From Polyodon spathula (lineage: Eukaryota; Chordata; Actinopteri; Acipenseriformes; Polyodontidae): DNA of 64,000 nt. Within the stretch, counting starts at the first letter, position 1. Each line of letters starts with the position of its first letter. Both the position numbers and the translations under genes were made by a program. The notes under the pieces were generated by a model. It ran no database searches, was not told the DNA's origin, and was given only the letters and a program-made list of their open reading frames with translations. Below are positions 56,428 through 64,000 of this stretch, one piece after another. The DNA is taken from the NCBI RefSeq assembly GCF_017654505.1, contig NC_054572.1, forward strand, positions 3,718,914 to 3,782,913. The letters are read 5' to 3'.

Positions 56428-57538
56428 ATGGTCAGGTTCAATGACATCACTGGGTTGTCTTCACTAGTATTGCCCTGTTGCAGAGACACTAAGAACAGAA
56501 GCAGGATTGCAGAGGTACATAACTCCATAGAACAGATAAGCCCAGCATTTTAAACTATTTGACTACTGTTTTACATTTTTGTCTGATTTTACAATTTGTT
56601 CAAATTTAACTTTTAGGAGACACATGTTTTGTTATGAATCGAGTACGAACGGTTTGAAAAGTGTTCTTATTGCATCTATTCTATTTATATTTAAAATATC
56701 TCAATGTAATTCTGCTACTGGGACCTAAGTGTCCTTAACTACTCATTCTTTGCACATGAGCCTGTTTACAGATTGCTTATTTGCCAATACTTGCCTGAAT
56801 TTTTACCGGTTTTAATGAAAGCCAGCCTGGCATTTTAAACAATCCCTTTTACGTCGGGTTACATTTCTTTCAATAAGCAGTTGCTGAGCGTGTTTGCCAG
56901 AGGAAGCGCCTCGGAGCCAAGTTCTGGTTTCCAGCGAGGGATGGGCTGCTCTTTTGGCAGGTCCAGCTCGAGCTCGCAGCCAACCTTACTGCACAGTCTG
57001 TCGGCTGTTTCTCCAACATCCCTTCCGTCTGAAGGTTAAATAAGGACAAGAGGATGTATACTACTGCACACTGAGGAAAATTCAACTGAAGGCTGTGTTT
57101 ATTAGCAATAATGGGGTCGAATAAAAGGCTAGCCTGTCACCTGGGTAAAGCCAGACAAAGCAATGAAACTGTCAGGACCGGGATTCCCAGCACCGGGCTT
57201 GTAATATTTAGTGGTTTGTCAAAAAAGAAAACACTGGCCAGAGGCTTTATAGCTTCCGGTGAATAATGAGAGTCTGGGGTCCTTATTCAGAAAGCACTGA
57301 CACCAGTGTGCAGTTTACACCTTTTTACTTTATTTTGTAAAAAAAAAAAATAATGGGCTAATGTTACAGAACCAGGAAACAACTACTGTAAGATGCATGA
57401 GCTCTTAAATAAATCAACCACACAGGTTATTTATTTATTGAAAGGTTGTTATTTTTAAGGTTAATAATCTTTATCAAACCAGAAGGGTATGGAAAAAGGA
57501 AAAACAACAAATTGTTCGATGCACTTAAAACACAAAAC
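56428..57538. other. unassigned DNA
   Basis: No gene or family recognised. Confidence 0.4.
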
Positions 57539-57539
57539 C

Positions 57540-58011
57540 CAGGGGTCCCCGAGTGGCCTATAGCTTGGAGATTGTCGATTCGAATACAAGCTACGCTACC
57601 GCCGACTGCGGACGGGAGTTCCCAGGGGACAGCACACAACTGACCAAGTGTTGCCAGGGCGGGGAGGAGTTAAGTCAGCTGGGTAATCCCTGGCTCACCG
57701 CACACCAGCGACCCCTGTGGCTGGTGGGGTGCCTGCGGGCCTGCCTGTATGCAGTTCAGAACTGTATGGTCCTCCGACTCTGTAGGTTCTAAGACGGCTG
57801 CACGGCCGGCTTGCAGAGCGGAAAAAAGCGGATGGCTGACGGCACTTGTTTTGGAGGACGCGTGTGGAGGCCCTCGTCTCTCCCAAGTTAGTTTAGGAGT
57901 TGCGGAGGTGCCAGGTTGAATAATAATTAGACATTCCAATATTGGGAGGACATCAGGAATTAATTCATTCATTAATGAAAATGAATTGCTAAAAAAAAAA
58001 AAAAAAAAAAA
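57540..58011 (+). mobile_element. tRNA-derived SINE with poly(A) tail
   Basis: The head ggggtccccgagtggcc resembles a tRNA A-box region. gattcgaatac at 57577-57587 fits the pol III B box (GWTCRANNC). A long GC-rich body follows (actgcggacgggagttccca, caccagcgacccctgtggctg, cggatggctgacggcac) and ends in about 22 A at 57990-58011. A and B boxes are only about 26 bases apart, closer than in a tRNA, so the head seems to carry a small deletion. The body resembles a SINE I associate with sturgeon and related fishes, from memory only. No clear target duplication was seen. Confidence 0.78.
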
Positions 58012-58704
58012 ATACTCACTAAACCCATAGAAATGTGGTTGAAGAGTTCAATCCGGCCAGGCACGTGTCTGTCTGCATTCCTGAATACGGGTTGCTGGGC
58101 GTTCCATTTAATTGAGGTATTGGGAACAGATTGTCCTGTACTAGTGACAGCATTCAGGGAGAGAGCTTGTACACAGCCAGCAGGTGTAATTAGAGACTGG
58201 GAACAGTAAATTCATTTTTATTGAAAGGTCTTACCAGCGCATTTCATTGTACAGTAGCACGGTTGACCAGGTGTCTCTGGGAACAGAGCCGCCTTCTTCA
58301 CAGGGCTTGTCTTTGTTATTGCTGGTGAGCTCCAGTAACCCAGTCAGCCAGGTAACGATGCCCGGAGCGGGTTTCATTAAAAACATGCGCGCACATTTAG
58401 GTGGGGCTATTGGGAACATATTGATAGCACACTCTGTACCACAACACACACACATTATTATTGGCTTCCTTGGGACTGTCTTGGGTGAGATTCTTTCTGT
58501 TTCAATTCTTTCTTTTTTTGCCTGCATCCAGGCTTCTTTTCACCTGAAGGTTTTCCCCCTGAGTTTTGTCCTATCAGATACATCCCCAGTGAAATCTTAG
58601 TAGCAATGTTAAAGCCTCACCTGGCTACAGAGGTGATGTGTGTCCTGGCTTTTGAGGTTTTGAGGGTTCACATTTGACATAGAATGTTATTTGAATGTTT
58701 GATG

Positions 58705-58706
<2 letters not shown>
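58012..58706. other. unassigned DNA
   Basis: The frame at 58247-58600 shows no known motif. Nothing else recognised. Confidence 0.35.

Positions 58707-58767
<61 letters not shown>
58707..58767. repeat. (ATT)n microsatellite
   Basis: About 20 ATT units that end exactly where the 630-bp element copy 2 begins. Confidence 0.97.
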
Positions 58768-58768
<1 letters not shown>

Positions 58769-59396
58769 CTTCTCATGGCCTCTTTCCTTCTGGCATCGCA
58801 AGGCTTAACTAGTGAGGGGGCGGATGCTAATGTAATTAATAAGATCAAGCCATGTATGATTGTGTGTGAAACACAGCAGCAAGCTGGCTAGCAATAACAA
58901 ATGTGAAATCAATTAGTTGAAAATATATTCGTTGTCCTCTACAGGGTAACCGATTAAGGATTGCGTCTAATTCCCTGCTGGTGTGAGCGGCTGCATGTGA
59001 GGACATCAGGAAAGGACACGGGCTGTTTTGGGGCTGTTCCCCCAAGATTCCTGCTCTTGCTTATTGCTCTATTCATCATACTGCCCCTTCCTATTCCCTC
59101 CCGCCCCCTCTGCTCATCCTCTACTGGCTGACTGCTTATGCCGTCTCTTCACTCTCCTTCCTCCTGTGCCACTCCTTGTCTTCCCTTGTCCCCCTGTGGT
59201 GGAACCAGCTACTGGTTAACCTCAGGACTGTTCAGTCTTTTACTGCTTTCTGCCGTATTGTCAAAACCCACGTATTCAACCTTTTAGCATGTTCCTTTAT
59301 TTATATTTATTTTGTATATAATGTACATGTGTTTTTATTGCCTGTAACTTATATATTTTTCTATTTAGTTTTGGATTAGTTTTGGATAAAAGTCTT
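58768..59396 (+). mobile_element. 630-bp LINE-tail element, copy 2
   Basis: Plus-strand twin of 44451-45081, differing at only a scattering of bases. It contains the same short LINE C-terminus (LWWNQLLVNLRTVQSFTAFC...) and the same end (ttttggataaaagtct), followed by (AAT)n. Unlike copy 1, its 5' end directly meets an (ATT)n tract. Confidence 0.9.
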
Positions 59397-59425
59397 AAAT
59401 AAAATAATAATAATAATAATAAATA

Positions 59426-59461
<36 letters not shown>

Positions 59462-59481
59462 TAATAAATAATAATAATAAA
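59397..59481 (+). repeat. (AAT)n tail of element copy 2
   Basis: AAT repeats with AAAT interruptions, in the position of a LINE 3' tail. Confidence 0.93.
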
Positions 59482-59754
59482 TGTCCTGACTTTGTGGTTT
59501 TAAACTGAACCTGTATTGTTATTTCAATGTATGTTTCTGTTATGAATTTACAAATGCCTTTCTATAGTACCAAATGCAGTCTTATTCAAAAACAAAAATC
59601 AAACATGGCATGTGTTTATCATAAAGATGGAAATGCTTCAGGAATCTTTCCTGAGTTCTGGCCTGAATGCTAAGCAGCTCCTCTCTACCACTGACACCCA
59701 CAAGCAAAAGTTGCTGCTCCCCAGGAGTTGGTTGAACTTTTAAAATGCTAAACG
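59482..59754. other. unassigned DNA
   Basis: No recognised feature. Confidence 0.35.
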
Positions 59755-59852
59755 TGAGTACAGTACCTTTCACTGAGTACAGTATCTTTCACTGAGTACA
59801 GTACCTTTCACTCAGTAGAGTACCTTTCACTGAGTACAGTATCTTTCACTTA
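59755..59852 (+). repeat. 19-bp tandem repeat
   Basis: Five copies of gagtacagta(c/t)ctttcact. Confidence 0.95.
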
Positions 59853-60238
59853 GGAGGAAGGGACTGCTGGGGCACACAGCCCCTTTCCTTCTTCCATAAT
59901 CTTCTGTGCATTTGGACGTGGAATCCATATATGCAGAGTTTAACTAGAGAGTGAGAGAGAGACACTGCAGAAACAGTGCATTCCTCACCAAATCAAGAAA
60001 GCAATGCACAACCCATATATACAAACAACTGATGCTTTTTTGACAGTACTATCCCATAATGTAGCATCTTTTCATGTTAAATAAAAAAATTACAATACAG
60101 ATATAATTAAAATGGAAGTACAAGTAGTAAAAGAAGCAAAGAGAGTATGATATTGCAGCAATAACAACACAATGGAACAAATACACTATTGCAGGGGGTT
60201 CTGATACAGCAGCACACGGAGTAGCCATTGTGAAAGGA
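59853..60238. other. unassigned DNA
   Basis: No recognised feature. Confidence 0.35.
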
Positions 60239-60510
60239 CACTATACAGCAACCACTCAGACAGTGATACTGGAGACTTGTTACACTATACAGCAACCACT
60301 CAGACAGTGATACTGGAGACTTATTACACTATACAGCAACCACTCACACAGTGATATTGGAGACTGGGTTACACTATACAGCAACCACTCACACAGTGAT
60401 ATTGGAGACTGGGTTACACTATACAGCAACCACTCACACAGTGATATTGGAGACTGGGTTACACTATACAGCAACCACTCACACAGTGATATTGGAGACT
60501 GGGTTAGCCC
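60239..60510 (+). repeat. 45-bp minisatellite, six copies
   Basis: Units of ttacactatacagcaaccac + tcacacagtgatattggaga + ctggg. The first two copies have cagacagtgatac and differ at their ends. Confidence 0.96.
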
Positions 60511-60901
60511 AGCCCATTCTCCCTTGGCTTGCTTCCTATCGCTAGACACCTTTAAAAAAGAAATTAATACAAACGTAAACATAATTGTGTGTATTATTAC
60601 CTATTGACTGATTTCCCCACAGACGACTGCTTGCAACACAAAGGCAGCATGATACGCAGTCCTGCACAGTTATTTAACACAATTGTGTGGCAGTGTGAGC
60701 AGTAAGAGCAATTGTGATGCACAATCAATGGACTTCACAAATGCAGGGGCTGATTACTGAGTAGTTTATCAGTAACCGGCAACAGAGTAGGATGTCCCTT
60801 CATGTACTATAGCTTCCCTATAGTGCGCTCAGTAAGAGAACAAAAAATGCTATCAGGTTAACATGGTTACTTCTGTGTAAATGAAACGACTTCTGTGGAA
60901 C
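60511..60901. other. unassigned DNA
   Basis: No recognised feature between the two arrays. Confidence 0.35.
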
Positions 60902-61398
60902 TGCTAGCATCACAGTTACACCATGCGCATGAACAGAAAGAGGTAGCATCACAGTTACACCATGCGCATGAACAGAGAGGTAGCATCACAGTTACACCAT
61001 GTGCATGAACAGAAAGATCTAGCATCACAGTTACACCATGTGCATGAACAGAGAGGTAGCATCACAGTTACACCATGTGCATGAACAGAAAGAGGTAGCA
61101 TCACAGTTACACCATGTGCATGAACAGAGAGGTAGCATCACAGTTACACCATGTGCATGAACAGAAAGAGGTAGCATCACAGTTACACCATGTGCATGAA
61201 CAGAAAGAGGTAGCATCACAGTTACACCATGTGCATGAACAGAGAGGTAGCATCACAGTTACACCATGTGCATGAACAGAAAGAGCTAGCATCACAGTTA
61301 CACCATGCGCATGAACAGAAAGAGGTAGCATCACAGTTACACCATGTGCATGAACAGAGAGGTAGCATCATAGTTACACCATGTGCATGAACAGAAAG
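60902..61398 (+). repeat. 37/39-bp minisatellite, thirteen copies
   Basis: Units tagcatcacagttacaccat + g(t/c)gcatgaacaga + gagg (37 bp) or aagagg (39 bp). Lengths in order are 39, 37, 39, 37, 39, 37, 39, 39, 37, 39, 39, 37, 39: mostly alternating. Confidence 0.96.
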
Positions 61399-62194
61399 TT
61401 AACAAACAAGAAGCAGAAGAAGACTGTTGAGGCAAAGGAGGGCAAACAATCTAAACGTTTTTTTGCAAATGTTTCTATGTAAATTCAAGTCCTGAAATGT
61501 ATTCTGTAGCACAGAAAGTTGCATATATTATCCTGTTACAATTCAGTTAAGTCGAGGTAAAGAGGCAAGACAACAGGTCTGACTGACAGTGATAGAGGGC
61601 TGGCAGATCTGACAGTGAGAGGCTGGCAGGTGCTTCTGTGTCCAAATGCCAGGTGTTTCATGAGGGGTAGTCTCAACAGAGAACATACTTCCCCTTAAAA
61701 GGAATCAGAAATGATAATCATTGAGGAACTGACAAGTGGCCCTCCAGAATCATTTGAACACCTTTTTTATCCAAACCTAACCCTGCACAGGCTGTACAAT
61801 GCATTATCCCAGACATGCTAAACTATTAACCTTCTTCTTAACTCTCTTCTATAGCCAGGGAAAATCCATCTCATTCAGGAACAGCTGCCTTGTACTTTTG
61901 TGGTCTGTATTTTAACATCAATTCATTTTCAGATGAAGTTTGTTTCTATTTAAGATGTGAAGGTCATTGTCAGAGTGATCATTAAGCTCAGAGAAAGTGA
62001 ATCACTGCACACACCTGGAGGCCAGACTGAGAGAAACTGATTTCTAGCTTCCAACTAGAGATAAAATGATGTTTCCAGGGTACAGTATTTAGCAGCATTT
62101 AGCATTGCTCTTTGATTTCTTATATGGATGTTACACCTCCAGATGCATCACACAGCTTTCTTAGTGATTTCAAACAAAATAAATAAATAGACAA
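61399..62194. other. unassigned DNA
   Basis: No gene or family recognised. Confidence 0.4.
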
Positions 62195-62592
62195 TGTGGG
62201 TAACTATAAAAAAAAGGCAAACAAGATGCTCGGATATATAGTGAAGAGTGTTGAATTTAAATCAAGGGAAGTAATGTTAAAACTGTACAATGCATTAGTA
62301 ACACCTCATCAAGAATATTGCGTTCCGTTCTGGTCACCTCGCTACAAAAAGGATATTGCTGCTCTAGAAAAGTGCAAAGAAGGGCGACTAGAATTATTCC
62401 AGGTTTAAAAGGCATGTTTTACACAGAGAATAGTGAGGATCTGGAAGCAACTCCTCAGTAATGTTGTTGAAGCTTCTTCAAGAAGCTGCTTGATGAGATT
62501 TTGGGATCAATAAGCTACTAACAACCAAACGAGCAAGATGGTTCAAAAGGCCTCGCCTCATTTGTAAACTTTGTTATGTTCTTATGTTCTTA
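62195..62592 (+). mobile_element. CR1/L2-like LINE 3' end
   Basis: Same family as 19569-20420. The plus frame reads ANKMLGYIVKSVEFKSREVM, LYNALVTPHQEYCVPFW and YKKDIAAL, then a shortened C-terminus. The 3' end is tttgttatgttcttatgttctt. It is 5'-truncated just before ANKML, and frames break after about 70 codons. Confidence 0.9.
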
Positions 62593-63678
62593 AGTCAAAA
62601 CGCTGGCCTTGCTGTCCAAGACTGATACATTTCAATAACGCTCTATTTATAAACAAGAGGTCTCCTCATAAGGAAATATTTACTGTGTATTTACATGTGT
62701 GTTATGTGTACCCAGTGCCTGGCTCACTCCAGTCTTTGGAGGTGCTGTGTTTGATTATGTTTGCTGTCCTCTGGCTAATCTCTGGCCTCTGGATTTATTT
62801 CCGGAAATCTCTGACTAATGACTAATGACAAGTGAGACCTAGTGGGACTAAATTAGCAAGGCATCATGATACACTATGAAGCGTGATGAGGTGCCAAGCT
62901 CTCTCAGGGCAGTATCACGGTCTACAGGCGCTTTGGGCATTTCTTAAAGAAGTGCGCACGCCAAGCATGTTAATACTGAAGGGTGGATGAGACTGACAAC
63001 GATTGAGGGGGGGGGGGGGGGGGGGGGAATTAAAGCATGTCAATGAACGTGCTTTTTCCAGGACAACACTAACTAAGTTTTAATTCTGTGCTGATGCTTC
63101 CAAAAGATTGTAATTATAGTGTTCTTTCATACCTGCAAAATTACCAGTACCCTTATTTCAAAAGTGTCATAATGACTGATACAAACATGATTAGACTATT
63201 GCAGTACAGTGTTATAAATCATGTTAGAAAGCATGATAAGAAAAAATTGTATTTGAATTCAATTCTGTTTGTTTACAGCCATGAAACAGAAGTAATATGT
63301 GTATAGATGTTTTATAAATGGAAAAGTGTTTAGTGGAAAAGGAAATAGAATAACTGGAGACCATCATCACTTAAAATAAACAATGCGCTCATCCTAGACT
63401 TACAAGCGTATTCTGTTTGTCTCTAGATGGGGCTGCTTCTTGCCTCATTAATTTGTTTGATATTCTTTGCTCTCGAAGTTTGATGACAAATGGTGTCATT
63501 TTATTTTAAAAGGCTTTCTTTAATAACCTAATTTGCATAGGCTAATGAGGCACACTGCTTGTACATTATTATTACAGGATTCCAGAATAGCTGAATGTTC
63601 ACTATCAAGTTCCAAAAATACCCACACAAACTCCATATGGGTGTGACATGTAGATAAAGCCAGAACTGTAGGCATGGA
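62593..63678. other. unassigned DNA with G21 run
   Basis: 21 consecutive G at 63007-63027. No gene recognised. Confidence 0.4.
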
Positions 63679-64000
63679 TCCACACAATAACACCCACTGC
63701 ATCCAGATCCACACAATAACACCCACTGCATCCAAATACACACAATAACACCCACTGCATCCAAATACACACAATAACACCCACTGCATCCAAATACACA
63801 CAATAACACCCACTGCATCCAAATACACACAATAACACCCACTGCATCCAATAACACCCACTGCATCCAAATACACACAATAACACCCACTGCATCCAAA
63901 TACACACAATAACACCCACTGCATCCAAATACACACAATAACACCCACTGCATCCAAATACACACAATAACACCCACTGCATCCAAATACACACACACAA
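63679..64000 (+). repeat. 29-bp minisatellite at the window edge
   Basis: About 11 copies of ccactgcatccaaatacaca + caataacac, with one shortened unit near 63850. The array runs off the right end of the window. All three minus frames are open because the unit lacks stops. Confidence 0.96.

Noticed and set aside
57540..57620. A true tRNA gene
   Set aside because: A and B boxes are too close, no acceptor stem pairs, and the sequence runs into a SINE body with a poly(A) tail.
63679..64000. CRISPR-like array at the right edge
   Set aside because: The 29-bp units are direct tandem copies with no unique spacers, in a vertebrate repeat context.

Overview
This window reads as non-genic (intergenic or deep intronic) DNA from a vertebrate nuclear genome, most likely a ray-finned fish. 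The evidence is the mix of repeats: a Tx1-clade LINE, a Tc1 transposon plus a deleted Tc1 derivative, CR1/L2-type LINE tails, Ty3/gypsy gag and pol remnants, solo LTRs, a tRNA-derived SINE, (TTA)n, (GA)n and (TA)n microsatellites, and an exceptional number of minisatellites. The SINE body and several tails look to me like repeats of early-branching ray-finned fishes such as sturgeon or paddlefish. That placement rests on memory, not on a search. I see no complete host gene, no rRNA or tRNA gene, no CRISPR array and nothing prokaryotic.

Region 1 (1-8.6 kb) holds the most complete element: a 5.86-kb non-LTR retrotransposon on the minus strand (2321-8182). It lies inside a long (GA)n/(TC)n microsatellite that borders both of its ends. 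ORF1 (RRM-like region plus CCHC knuckle) is intact. ORF2 (APE-type endonuclease, YADD reverse transcriptase, C-terminal CCHC) is interrupted by one frameshift at an A7 run. The layout fits the microsatellite-targeting branch of the Tx1 clade.

Region 2 (8.6-22 kb) has a 145-bp fold-back, a 1.56-kb Tc1 transposon with about 205-bp inverted repeats and a broken DD34E transposase, one possible terminal exon (12764-12909), a decayed gypsy pol fragment with a TTAGGG array inside it, a candidate gypsy 3' LTR carrying a 12-bp minisatellite, and a CR1-like LINE interrupted by a second LINE. Region 3 (22-34 kb) has a GT/G27 tract and two adjoining minisatellites that share sequence, then mostly unassigned DNA with a few diverged repeats.

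Region 4 (34-47 kb) contains a 752-bp Tc1 fold-back derivative between (TA)n arrays, a gypsy gag remnant, 44-bp and 24-bp minisatellites, a duplicated 280-bp block, a solo LTR with a perfect 5-bp target-site duplication (45723-46335), a second probable solo LTR (39682-40399), and one half of a nearly identical inverted 630-bp pair whose partner is 14 kb away. Region 5 (47-64 kb) is dominated by a 2.76-kb array of about 61 copies of a 45-bp unit, which stays open in one minus-strand frame over long stretches. It also has further minisatellites (19, 45, 37/39 and 29 bp), a (CACTCA)-type tract and a SINE.

Nothing here acts together as a pathway. The common theme is accumulation of mobile elements and of replication-slippage or recombination products. 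The best candidates for something new are the (TC)n-borne LINE, the telomeric array inside a gypsy gene, the inverted 630-bp pair, and the possible short terminal exon.
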